12,071 nt of DNA from assembly GCA_964415445.1 (NCBI GenBank), contig CAYQAE010000022.1:1-12071 (forward strand). Direction: 5' to 3'. The number at the start of each line of letters is the position of its first letter. Position 1 is the stretch's first letter. This document shows positions 1-5,361 of this stretch, piece after piece. The notes below the pieces were generated by a model that was not told where the DNA came from, made no database searches, and was given only the letters and a program-made list of their open reading frames with translations. This DNA is from CAYQAE01 sp964415445 [NCBI: uncultured archaeon] (GTDB lineage: Archaea; CAYQAE01). The position numbers and the translations under genes were made by a program.

Positions 1-65
1 ATGTCTATAATAAATACTAAAATACCAAATTAAAAATACTTTTTCTACAGAGCCGTAAGAAACTC

Positions 66-73
66 AAAAAAAA
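66..73 (-). terminator. Poly-T tract after the 53-aa ORF
   Basis: Eight consecutive T on the minus strand lie directly after the TAA of the 53-residue ORF. Archaeal RNA polymerase terminates on T-rich tracts without needing a hairpin, so this is a plausible end for the CxxC/53-aa transcript. In DNA this A+T-rich the call is only moderate. Confidence 0.35.
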
Positions 74-235
74 TTAACTAATTTTTTTATTATTGATTTT
101 TGAATCAATTCTTTGTGGAAATAAGATCATCTCAAGTTTTCTTTTTAAATCTCGATTTAATCTTTTGTCTTCCAATACTTCAAAAAGCCTACGTGCTTCA
201 TTGTTTGTTAAAACAAAATGAACTTTATTTCTCAC
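74..235 (-). CDS. Small hypothetical protein (53 aa), coupled to the CxxC protein
   Basis: I do not recognise this 53-residue ORF. It starts with GTG, and the GTGA at 232-235 is shared with the stop codon of the upstream CxxC protein, the classic 4-nt overlap of translationally coupled genes. It ends at a TAA (74-76) immediately followed by a run of eight T on the coding strand. The product is charged and mostly helical in appearance (for example NNEARRLFEVLED and RDLKRKLEMIL), with no cysteines, signal peptide or membrane segment. It could be a small RNA- or ribosome-associated partner of the neighbouring zinc protein, but this is a guess. The overlap, the protein-like composition and the T-tract after the stop argue that it is real; no homologue was available to confirm it. 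Confidence 0.5.
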   Translation of the reverse strand: MRNKVHFVLTNNEARRLFEVLEDKRLNRDLKRKLEMILFPQRIDSKINNKKIS

Positions 236-456
236 TTACCACGCCTTTTGCGATAGCAATCTCTACAATATACAGGTTTTCCTTCTGTAGGTTTAAAAGG
301 TACTTCACATTCTTCATTACAATCTGCACACGTTGCTTTATGCATCTCTCTGGGCCCTCTATTCCTCTGAAATCCACCAAAAGATTTTTTAAATCCCCCA
401 GAGTTCCTTTTTTGTCCTTGTCTTCTTGATCCACCTTTAAAATTTTTTCTTTGCAA
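232..456 (-). CDS. CxxC-x17-CxxC small zinc-binding protein
   Basis: A 74-residue basic protein. Residues 1-37 are a Gly/Arg/Lys/Gln-rich, probably disordered tail. Residues 39-71 hold a compact zinc-binding motif: C43-x2-C46, then exactly 17 residues, then C64-x2-C67, with the typical PFKPTEGKPVYCRDC wording of the family known as CxxC-x17-CxxC domain proteins. That family occurs in bacteria and archaea, often beside basic nucleic-acid-binding tails, and its role is not firmly established; RNA or ribosome association is an inference from the tail. The start is TTG at 456, chosen because AAGGAG lies 8 nt upstream; a Met later in the protein (residue 39) would delete the tail. The gene overlaps the next ORF by GTGA, so the two probably form one transcript. 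Confidence 0.85.
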   Translation of the reverse strand: MQRKNFKGGSRRQGQKRNSGGFKKSFGGFQRNRGPREMHKATCADCNEECEVPFKPTEGKPVYCRDCYRKRRGK

Positions 457-464
457 TTATATTT

Positions 465-470
465 CTCCTT
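465..470 (-). promoter_or_regulatory. Shine-Dalgarno AAGGAG fixing a TTG start
   Basis: AAGGAG on the minus strand, with an 8-nt spacer to the TTG at 456. It is the clearest ribosome binding site in the window and is the reason for accepting TTG as the start of the CxxC protein. Confidence 0.7.
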
Positions 471-573
471 TCTGTTATAGATATATTCATTTTTTTTGCA
501 AAAACAAGATTATTTTTAGGATCAAAATGATCATAAAAACAAGTAAATTCCTATTTTCACAATATGATTATAG

Positions 574-598
574 ATCAAAATTCTTTGATTTATAAATG
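574..598 (-). promoter_or_regulatory. Possible TATA box with adjoining inverted repeat
   Basis: On the minus strand CATTTATAAA (589-598) resembles an archaeal TATA box, and the 6-bp inverted repeat ATCAAA/TTTGAT (574-589, 4-nt spacer) follows it where a repressor could block initiation. A start around 565 would give the CxxC gene a leader of about 100 nt. Such matches are common by chance in A+T-rich DNA, so confidence is low. Confidence 0.2.
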
Positions 599-661
599 TT
601 TTTTACATATAACCTTGATTAAAATTGAATTAATATTTAAAATAAGAAAAATAAAAATTAA

Positions 662-1261
662 TTAGTTAAGTATTTTAGATAATTTTTCACAATTTGTCGC
701 TTTTTTGAAGTTTTCAATGCTAATTATTTGTTTTTCGAATGTGTGAGGATCAAATCCATGGCAGCGTGGGTTTTTACAGATATGTCCTGTCGCTATCTGG
801 AAAGCTCTTCTCTTTAGAAGAATTTCCATCCTCTGATAGTCATTAAAAGGAACAGTCTTATTTTTTTGAAAACTAGCAAAATGTATGTCAAATATTCCAA
901 ATACAGAACAAACACCATCAAAGTAATCTTTTTTTGGATCTTGGAAGAAATAAACGATTCTTCGATGATTAAATATGTCTCTGATATCTTTACTTGTAAT
1001 AAGAATCAATCCTTTATCTTTTAAATAATCTTTTTTTATATTTTTTAAATAGCTTAAAAAATCGATAATGAAAAGGATTTTTCCTCCTGATAAATTATTT
1101 AATCTCTCTATTAGTCTTTGTTTTTCTTTCTGTTTTGCCATCTCAAAAGAATAACCAAATTCTGAAAGTTCTTTTTGTAAGAAGTTCTTTGTGTCTATTA
1201 TCATATCTAAAATGTTATTAGGTATTTTATCTTCTAATATTAGATAATTAATATTTATCAC
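662..1261 (-). CDS. Archaemetzincin-like protein lacking the catalytic motif
   Basis: A 199-residue protein starting at GTG 1261; the next in-frame ATG is at residue 20. Several stretches can be laid on archaemetzincin zinc peptidases in order: ITSKDI (89-94, like VTGKDI), a CSVFGIF segment (118-124, like the LSVFRL strand), a helix LLKRRAFQIAT (148-158) where the family has a KEAVHExGH helix, then GHICKNPRC (159-167, like the xHCxNxxC after the active site), and a tail NCEKLSKIL (190-198, like FCxxCxxKI). At the catalytic position HExxH has become FQxxT (154-158), so the protein should not be an active peptidase. Remaining C118, H160, C162, C167, H168, H173 and C191 might still bind metal. 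The alignment is from memory and the identity low; if wrong, this is a lone hypothetical protein. It is monocistronic, with unrelated neighbours at 180 and 159 bp. Confidence 0.45.
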   Translation of the reverse strand: MININYLILEDKIPNNILDMIIDTKNFLQKELSEFGYSFEMAKQKEKQRLIERLNNLSGGKILFIIDFLSYLKNIKKDYLKDKGLILITSKDIRDIFNHRRIVYFFQDPKKDYFDGVCSVFGIFDIHFASFQKNKTVPFNDYQRMEILLKRRAFQIATGHICKNPRCHGFDPHTFEKQIISIENFKKATNCEKLSKILN

Positions 1262-1303
1262 TTATTTTTTATTTTGATTTTACCTAAAATAACTATTATA
1301 GTG

Positions 1304-1313
1304 ATATTTAATT
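1304..1313 (-). promoter_or_regulatory. Possible TATA box for the 199-aa gene
   Basis: AATTAAATAT on the minus strand, centred about 47 bp upstream of the GTG at 1261. It would place transcription start near 1282 and give a leader of about 20 nt. A second TATA-like site (1399-1407) lies further upstream. The composition makes either uncertain. Confidence 0.3.
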
Positions 1314-1350
1314 CTAAAGAATCAAAAAAGTTCAAATTAGAACAAAATAA

Positions 1351-1366
1351 GATGATAATAATCATC
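1351..1366. repeat. Hairpin GATGAT-AATA-ATCATC
   Basis: Perfect 6-bp arms with a 4-nt loop, between the end of the prenyl-synthase gene and the 199-aa gene. On the minus strand it is followed by a six-T run (about 1325-1330), so it might belong to a transcript end or to the leader of the 199-aa gene. No firm role. Confidence 0.3.
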
Positions 1367-1420
1367 TATTAATTGATAAAGAACCATAAATTCAAAAATA
1401 TTTATACTTTTGCAAAGAAA

Positions 1421-2140
1421 TTATATCCCAAAATCACCAAATTCGTCTAATTTAAAAACATCCAAGGAATTTAGGTGATTAATTCGTCTATTTAATTCTT
1501 CTTTTGCAGCTGTTTCTTCCATAAAGTTTAATATGGTATTTTTTTCTTTTTTTACTTCACACAAATCATTATGAATCTGATATATCTCTCCAAATTCTTT
1601 TGCAAATTTTATTAATGGATCATCTTTGATATTAAAATGAATAAGCGGGCCTCTCATACAAAACACAAAAAGTGAAGCAGTTTTATGATAAATATAATCA
1701 TAATATGCATCTAATGAATCAATTTTTTCTTCTTCCATTAAAATTCCTAAAACAACCTCTTTCATTGCAGAAATAAATTCATCTAAAATTTCTCTGGAGA
1801 ATTTGTTTAAAATATCAAGTGAGATGATACTAAGATAGTCTCCAAAAATTACAGCATCTTTTGTATTAAACTTCTTATGGTATGATAAACTATCTCTTCG
1901 AATTGAATCTTCATCTAATATGTCATCATGCATAAGAGACGCATTATGAAATAACTCAACTGCATAAACTAGATTTTCAATCTCTTCTACATCTTTATTG
2001 TGGCGAATACAAGCTTTCTCAATTAATTTAGGTCTAATTCTCTTTCCAGAAGATAGACTATACTTAAATTTTCTATAGTGTTTAGGAAAATGCTTCTTTG
2101 CAATTTTTTTTAGATCAAATTTCACCCTTATATCAACCAT
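1421..2140 (-). CDS. Short polyprenyl synthetase-like protein with degraded second Asp motif
   Basis: A 239-residue member of the trans-isoprenyl diphosphate synthase family, which normally extends allylic diphosphates with IPP. Visible motifs: GKRIRP (32-37, IPP binding), the first Asp-rich motif DDILDED followed by SIRR (72-82), FGDYL (99-103), KTASLF (153-158), and QIHNDLCEV (188-196) where active enzymes carry QIxDDxxD. The second Asp-rich motif is thus NDxxE, and the protein is shorter than the usual 300-330 residues, with the C-terminal helices reduced. It may be a low-activity enzyme, one with altered substrate, or a non-catalytic partner subunit. ATG 2140 lies inside the end of the UbiA gene (13-nt overlap), so the two are translationally coupled. 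It is the last gene of the minus-strand cluster. Family assignment is secure; activity is not. Confidence 0.82.
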   Translation of the reverse strand: MVDIRVKFDLKKIAKKHFPKHYRKFKYSLSSGKRIRPKLIEKACIRHNKDVEEIENLVYAVELFHNASLMHDDILDEDSIRRDSLSYHKKFNTKDAVIFGDYLSIISLDILNKFSREILDEFISAMKEVVLGILMEEEKIDSLDAYYDYIYHKTASLFVFCMRGPLIHFNIKDDPLIKFAKEFGEIYQIHNDLCEVKKEKNTILNFMEETAAKEELNRRINHLNSLDVFKLDEFGDFGI

Positions 2141-3021
2141 CCTATTCCAAATAATATTCCAACTAAAAAATGTGTAATATACAATAATTTATTGGCTTCT
2201 AAAAATTCATCAATATTAATATAATTATGAATTATCTGGGTTGCTCTAACTACTAAAATAAGAGTTATTAGAGACAATAGAGAATATATAGGAAAATAAT
2301 CAAATAAAGTTCCAAATATAATCGTTCCATAAATTAAAATAAATAGAATATAAAATATAACTATCCCTCTCTCCTTACCTAATCTTACCACTAATGTTTT
2401 TTTATCTGAATATTTATCTGCTTCATAATCTGGATATTCATTAATATATAAAAGTATTACTAAAGATACGCCAGGAATTATTGATGCTAAAGCTGAAGAG
2501 GTAGTAATATTTTCGACTTGGACATAAAATGTTCCCAAAAGAATAAGTGGCCCAAAACCTATCCCACATAATATCTCACTTAAACCCCTATATGAGAATT
2601 TAAAGGGTTTAATTGAATAAAATATACTTATAAATAGACCAAATATACCAATAAACAAAATAAGATTTCCAGAGACTTTAAAATTAAGATATAATCCAAT
2701 TAATCCTCCAATAATAAAACAAACTATTGCCAAAGCTAATAGTTGATTTGGAGTTAAAATTTTATCTTCTAAAGTCTTGCTTCCACCACTGTATCTACTT
2801 TTATTTTCATTTGAGATATCATTTCCGCTTATAAAATCACCATAATCGTCAATTACATTAATTGCTGCATGAATAAAAAAAATACCTAAAAAAGTAAGTA
2901 ACATATAGAATATGTTAATATCAGTTAATTGATAAGCCATACACATACCTATAAAGAAAGGAGTAAAGCTAGCTGTAAAAAAATGAATTCTTATTATTTT
3001 AAAGAAACCTATCAAATTCAT
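2128..3021 (-). CDS. UbiA-family prenyltransferase, MenA-like
   Basis: An integral membrane prenyltransferase of about 297 residues and eight or nine hydrophobic helices. The first Asp-rich motif is NVIDDYGD (55-62 from ATG 3021), followed by GNDISNEN and GGSKTL. That GGS(K/R)xL segment is characteristic of MenA-type enzymes (1,4-dihydroxy-2-naphthoate prenyltransferase) rather than of archaeal DGGGP synthase. YSIKPFKFSYRGLSE (135-149) and the second Asp motif NEYPDYEADK (194-203) are also typical. It should transfer a prenyl chain to an aromatic or polar acceptor at the membrane; the acceptor is not visible here. I prefer ATG 3021, which gives the usual amphipathic MenA N-terminus; a TTG at 3042, 2 nt after the upstream stop, would add seven residues. 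It overlaps the downstream prenyl-synthase gene, suggesting one supplies or modulates the chain used by the other. Confidence 0.87.
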   Translation of the reverse strand: MNLIGFFKIIRIHFFTASFTPFFIGMCMAYQLTDINIFYMLLTFLGIFFIHAAINVIDDYGDFISGNDISNENKSRYSGGSKTLEDKILTPNQLLALAIVCFIIGGLIGLYLNFKVSGNLILFIGIFGLFISIFYSIKPFKFSYRGLSEILCGIGFGPLILLGTFYVQVENITTSSALASIIPGVSLVILLYINEYPDYEADKYSDKKTLVVRLGKERGIVIFYILFILIYGTIIFGTLFDYFPIYSLLSLITLILVVRATQIIHNYINIDEFLEANKLLYITHFLVGILFGIGWLI

Positions 3022-3044
3022 ATTATATCTACATTCATCCAAAA

Positions 3045-3518
3045 TTATAAATTTAGTTGCTTTTTAGTATCTACTAATTTTAAATAATGTCTTCTTTCTT
3101 CTTTAATTATTTGATCAATCTTTTTATGATCGTCTTTTGGAATTATTTCTTTTATTTGTGTATAATATGATATGGAATCATCTTCAATTCCTATTGCAAA
3201 TGAAAGAGCGCTTTTAACATCATTAATTTTTGCTATTTCTCCTTTTAGTTTTTCATCTGAAAAAATTATATTATCTGCATAAGCTTTTAAATATCGAAAA
3301 TAGTTATCAGGATAACTTCTTGTAGGATTATAATCTTCAAAACTATCCAATAAATCTTGAAATATTTTTTTATGCTCTATTTCATCTTTTGCAAGTTCTC
3401 TAAATAGTATTTCTATTTTTTTATTGTCTAATTTTTCAGAAAGTTCATTATAGAAAGTCTGACCATTCTCTTCAATTCTTATTCCAAACTGGTATACTTC
3501 ACTTGCACTAAATTTCAT
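3045..3518 (-). CDS. Ferritin-like diiron protein (rubrerythrin family, no rubredoxin domain)
   Basis: A 157-residue four-helix-bundle protein of the rubrerythrin/erythrin-like branch of ferritins. The diiron ligands are visible: E16 or E17 in RIEENGQTFY, the ExxH pair E46/H49 in DEIEHKKIF, E112 in the third helix (GIEDDSISYY), and E141/H144 in KEERRHYLKL. It lacks the CxxC pairs of a rubredoxin tail. Such proteins handle iron, peroxide or oxygen in the cytoplasm of anaerobes. AGGA sits 5 nt before the ATG. The rubrerythrin gene ends 54 bp upstream, and the UbiA gene begins 2 to 23 nt downstream depending on its start, so it bridges the redox and prenyl halves of the cluster. An oxygen-dependent diiron oxygenase role on a lipid substrate is conceivable because of this context, but that is speculation. 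Confidence 0.85.
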   Translation of the reverse strand: MKFSASEVYQFGIRIEENGQTFYNELSEKLDNKKIEILFRELAKDEIEHKKIFQDLLDSFEDYNPTRSYPDNYFRYLKAYADNIIFSDEKLKGEIAKINDVKSALSFAIGIEDDSISYYTQIKEIIPKDDHKKIDQIIKEERRHYLKLVDTKKQLNL

Positions 3519-3572
3519 AAATATCCTATTAAATATAAAAATTAAAATTTTGTTTATTTTTTGTGTTTTTTA

Positions 3573-4163
3573 CTAATATGTTTCACTATATATTTCAAAG
3601 TATTTCCTAGGATGGTTACATGCAGGGCATTTCTCTGGTGGGTCAGTGTCTTCATGTATATATCCACAATTGCTGCATACCCAATATACTTTATTTTCCT
3701 TTTTATAGACTGAATTATTCTCTACTTCTTTGAGTAGTGCTTTATATCTATTTTCATGGTGAACTTCAGCTTTTGCAATTGATCTTAGAGCATGTGCAAC
3801 CTCTTTGAGTCCATCTTTTTGAGCTTGGTTTGCAAAATTAGGATACATTGTGGTATTTTCATAATTTTCTCCTGAAATAGCGGCTTTTAGGTTCTCAACA
3901 GTATCTCCAAAAACTAAAGGTGCTTCAGCTTCAACATCTATAGATTCCATATCTTTACCTATTTTCTTTTTAACTTCTTGAATCAATTTAAATAATCTTT
4001 TTGCATGTTCTCTTTCGTTATCTGCAGTTTCATTAAATATTTTAGAAATTTGAAGATATCCTTCCTTTTTTGCAATTTTTGAATAAAAATTATATCTATT
4101 TCTGGCTTGACTCTCCCCAATAAATGCTTTTGTTAGGTTTTCTAATGTCTTTTCCAATCTCAT
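3573..4163 (-). CDS. rbr: Rubrerythrin
   Basis: A full-length 196-residue classical rubrerythrin, a cytoplasmic peroxide reductase that takes electrons through its rubredoxin domain. The N-terminal ferritin-like domain has E17 (GESQARNRY), the ExxH pair E50/H53 (NEREHAKRLF), E99 and E102 (SGENYEN), and E133/H136 (AEVHHENRY). The C-terminal rubredoxin-like domain has C163-x2-C166 and C179-x2-C182 (WVCSNCGYIH ... KCPACNHP). The start is ATG 4163. An AAGGTGA almost touches it, and a strong TATA box (4192-4201) about 33 bp upstream predicts a leader of only some 8 nt. An inverted repeat immediately upstream of that TATA box suggests regulation. It heads the minus-strand cluster; the ferritin-like gene follows after 54 bp. 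Confidence 0.96.
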   Translation of the reverse strand: MRLEKTLENLTKAFIGESQARNRYNFYSKIAKKEGYLQISKIFNETADNEREHAKRLFKLIQEVKKKIGKDMESIDVEAEAPLVFGDTVENLKAAISGENYENTTMYPNFANQAQKDGLKEVAHALRSIAKAEVHHENRYKALLKEVENNSVYKKENKVYWVCSNCGYIHEDTDPPEKCPACNHPRKYFEIYSETY

Positions 4164-4191
4164 TCACCTTATTTTTGATCCGATAGTTTAT

Positions 4192-4201
4192 CTTATATAA
4201 G
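4192..4201 (-). promoter_or_regulatory. TATA box of rbr
   Basis: CTTATATAAG on the minus strand, preceded by the purine-rich GAAAAT expected for a BRE. Its centre is about 33 bp upstream of the ATG, so transcription should begin near 4171 with a very short leader. Confidence 0.6.
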
Positions 4202-4239
4202 ATTTTCACTTTAATTTCTATGGAAAAATCAGTGAAAAT
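4202..4239. promoter_or_regulatory. 9-bp inverted repeat upstream of the rbr TATA box
   Basis: ATTTTCACT (4202-4210) and AGTGAAAAT (4231-4239) are perfect complements separated by 20 bp. The proximal arm abuts the rbr TATA box on its BRE side, where a bound protein could block or recruit TFB. The same TTTTCACT wording returns at 4378-4385. It is a candidate operator for a redox-responsive regulator. Confidence 0.45.
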
Positions 4240-4376
4240 TAACTAATTAGGGTTTCTATTTTATTCCTTTTATATTTCTAAATCTCATTATCTTTTTATA
4301 TTTAGATTCATGTATTTATATATAAAAACAATAAAATATTCAAGTTGTTGAATTTGTAAAAAGCATATTTTAATAA

Positions 4377-4399
4377 TTTTTCACTATATTTATAAGTGA
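4377..4399 (+). promoter_or_regulatory. TATA box within a TCACT/AGTGA repeat (69-aa gene promoter)
   Basis: TATATTTATAA (4385-4395) resembles a plus-strand TATA box and sits between TTTTTCACT (4377-4385) and AGTGA (4395-4399). A protein bound to these arms would cover the TATA element. Transcription would start near 4415-4420, leaving a leader of about 120 nt before the GTG at 4542. Confidence 0.4.
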
Positions 4400-4431
4400 G
4401 TTACCTTATTAATAATTCATAAAACAAATAG

Positions 4432-4467
4432 AGATAATTAAAATTATCTATTGTCCATCATCTGGAC
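4432..4467 (+). ncRNA. Two hairpins in the predicted leader RNA
   Basis: AGATAAT-TAAA-ATTATCT (4432-4449, 7 bp) is followed 3 nt later by GTCCA-TCATC-TGGAC (4453-4467, 5 bp with three G-C pairs, notable in this A+T-rich stretch). AGGAG occurs at 4481-4485 but is too far from the next gene to be its ribosome binding site. A structured leader or small RNA is possible; I do not recognise a riboswitch class. Confidence 0.25.
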
Positions 4468-4541
4468 TCTTGATTTCTTTAGGAGATTTTTATCACTTTA
4501 AATGAATTGATTGCTATTTTAAAAATTAAATAAAAAAAGAA

Positions 4542-4751
4542 GTGATTTTAATTATTATAACTATAATATTGAGAATAAAGGCTCTTATTATTTGGATTTT
4601 AATAGTTATATCTCTATTACCTATTAGTCCAATAATGGGTGAAGAATTAGAAAAATTTATAGGTCAAATATTAGGTTACCTTTTTGGCGTTATAATACTT
4701 TTCTATGTTCTAAAATGGGTTAAGAAATATGCAGAAAAACCCCAATATTAA
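4542..4751 (+). CDS. Small two-helix membrane protein (69 aa)
   Basis: An unrecognised 69-residue hydrophobic protein. GTG 4542 is the first possible start after an in-frame stop at 4527-4529. Residues 2-29 form one hydrophobic segment, residues 32-39 (MGEELEKF) a short charged loop, and residues 41-58 a second hydrophobic helix, ending in a basic tail (KWVKKYAEK). The positive tail suggests a cytoplasmic C-terminus. No Shine-Dalgarno is obvious. A later ATG at residue 32 would leave only the second helix. It has its own promoter candidate at 4385-4395, shares a promoter-region motif with rubrerythrin, and ends in a T-rich tract before the convergent flavodoxin gene. It may be a membrane component of a redox response, but that rests on position only. 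Confidence 0.55.
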   Translation: MILIIITIILRIKALIIWILIVISLLPISPIMGEELEKFIGQILGYLFGVIILFYVLKWVKKYAEKPQY

Positions 4752-4770
4752 TTTTTTCTCTTTTTTATTT
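4752..4770 (+). terminator. T-rich terminator between convergent genes
   Basis: Two runs of six T separated by CTC, beginning directly after the TAA of the 69-aa gene, fill the gap to the convergent flavodoxin stop. This is a typical intrinsic archaeal terminator for plus-strand transcription. Confidence 0.5.
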
Positions 4771-5189
4771 CATAGAGTTTTCATTATTTTTTTAAACTCA
4801 GCTATTGCTTCTTCATTTTCTCTTTTTTTGCATCCGATATCTGCAATATGTTTTGCTTTATCTATTTTTTTCCTGATGTATTTACATACATTTTTCCATT
4901 TATCATCAGATGCAGATGTTGCAAAACAAACTAATTTTTTATTCTTCATATTTAATTTTGAGATTTTCTTTACTAATTTCCTAAATGGGAAATAAGCAGG
5001 CCCACCGACATGGGTAGGTGATCCTATACACATTAAATTAAAATCATTTACAATTTCAGGTGTTTTCTTAATCTCTTTATCTCTATAAATCTCACTTTCA
5101 TGATTGTATTTTATTAAAATATCTTTCATTTTCTCAGCTAGCTCTTGGGTATTTCCTGACTTAGTATTATAAATAATTATAGATTTCAT
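4770..5189 (-). CDS. Short flavodoxin-like protein
   Basis: A 139-residue flavodoxin-fold protein, a soluble FMN-binding electron carrier or small oxidoreductase. The N-terminal strand MKSIIIYNT leads into the phosphate-binding loop T9-K-S-G-N-T14, matching the family's TxSGNT. CIGSPTHVGGPAYFPFRK (about 54-71) matches the second FMN loop, where an aromatic residue usually stacks on the flavin, and VCFATSASD (87-95) the third. It is slightly short compared with classical flavodoxins of 140-180 residues. The start is ATG 5189; a TATA box is centred about 27 bp upstream, predicting a leaderless mRNA. It is monocistronic and lies between redox genes; electron delivery to the rubrerythrin system is an inference. 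It could also be a flavodoxin-like NAD(P)H reductase domain. Confidence 0.88.
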   Translation of the reverse strand: MKSIIIYNTKSGNTQELAEKMKDILIKYNHESEIYRDKEIKKTPEIVNDFNLMCIGSPTHVGGPAYFPFRKLVKKISKLNMKNKKLVCFATSASDDKWKNVCKYIRKKIDKAKHIADIGCKKRENEEAIAEFKKIMKTL

Positions 5190-5208
5190 ATTTATTAATT
5201 TAAATCCG

Positions 5209-5223
5209 TTATATTTATAAATA
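5209..5223 (-). promoter_or_regulatory. TATA box, leaderless flavodoxin promoter
   Basis: TATTTATAAATATAA on the minus strand, centred about 27 bp from the ATG at 5189. Archaeal TATA boxes lie near -26, so transcription should start at or next to the first codon. Confidence 0.55.
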
Positions 5224-5277
5224 AAAAATATTCTTGTAATATTTATAGAATAAAATTTCTAATTATTCTAATTCCAT

Positions 5278-5294
5278 TGATTCTCTGAGAATCA
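5278..5294. promoter_or_regulatory. 17-nt palindrome TGATTCTC-T-GAGAATCA
   Basis: Perfect 8-bp arms around a single central base, in the intergenic region between the divergent flavodoxin and 77-aa genes. It is richer in G+C than its surroundings, which makes chance less likely. The form suits a dimeric helix-turn-helix regulator. It is about 55 bp beyond the flavodoxin TATA box and 68 bp before the plus-strand ATG, so it could act on either gene. Confidence 0.45.
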
Positions 5295-5346
5295 TCTAGC
5301 GTTTTACTGATATTTGGTTATTCTAAGAAAAACAAAATAAAATATA

Positions 5347-5358
5347 AAAAGCGCTTTT
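5347..5358. promoter_or_regulatory. 12-bp palindrome AAAAGCGCTTTT
   Basis: A perfect palindrome ending 3 nt before the ATG of the 77-aa gene, with AATATAAAAA just before it. It could be an operator at the transcription start or a small hairpin over the start codon. Confidence 0.3.
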
Positions 5359-5361
5359 ATT

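Larger units (their letters stand above)
4164..4541. other. 378-bp divergent promoter region, no protein gene seen
   Basis: This stretch between the divergent rubrerythrin and 69-aa membrane-protein genes holds no ORF with a usable start longer than about ten codons on either strand. It contains the rubrerythrin TATA box (4192-4201), a 9-bp inverted repeat beside it (4202-4239), a plus-strand TATA box (4385-4395) inside a second inverted repeat, and two hairpins in the predicted plus-strand leader (4432-4449 and 4453-4467). The rest (about 4240-4375) is plain A+T-rich DNA in which I see nothing. Confidence 0.6.

Noticed and set aside
100-429. Plus-strand frame of 109 codons
   Set aside because: It runs antisense across the CxxC protein and the coupled 53-aa ORF, both of which have better support from motif, ribosome binding site and overlap.
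520-589. Two GATCAAAA-containing inverted repeats upstream of the CxxC gene as a regulatory array
   Set aside because: The arms are only five to six A+T-rich bases, expected often by chance here; kept only as a low-confidence promoter note.
1367-1420. A 16-codon minus-strand frame (from an ATG near 1385) in the gap after the prenyl-synthase gene
   Set aside because: It is too short, has no ribosome binding site and lacks distinctive composition.
2128-3021. Archaeal DGGGP synthase (ether-lipid UbiA enzyme)
   Set aside because: The NVIDDYGD and GGSKTL segments are of the MenA type; the RPIPSG-like segment expected of DGGGP synthase is absent.
4412-4503. Open stretch reading YCPSSGLL in the leader region, suggestive of a CxxS redox motif
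   Set aside because: It has no start codon in frame and is under 30 codons long; the Cys is most likely chance.
4729-4995. Plus-strand frame of 88 codons rich in Phe and Ser
   Set aside because: It is the antisense shadow of the flavodoxin gene; low-complexity Phe/Ser content is typical of the complement of Lys/Glu-rich coding DNA.
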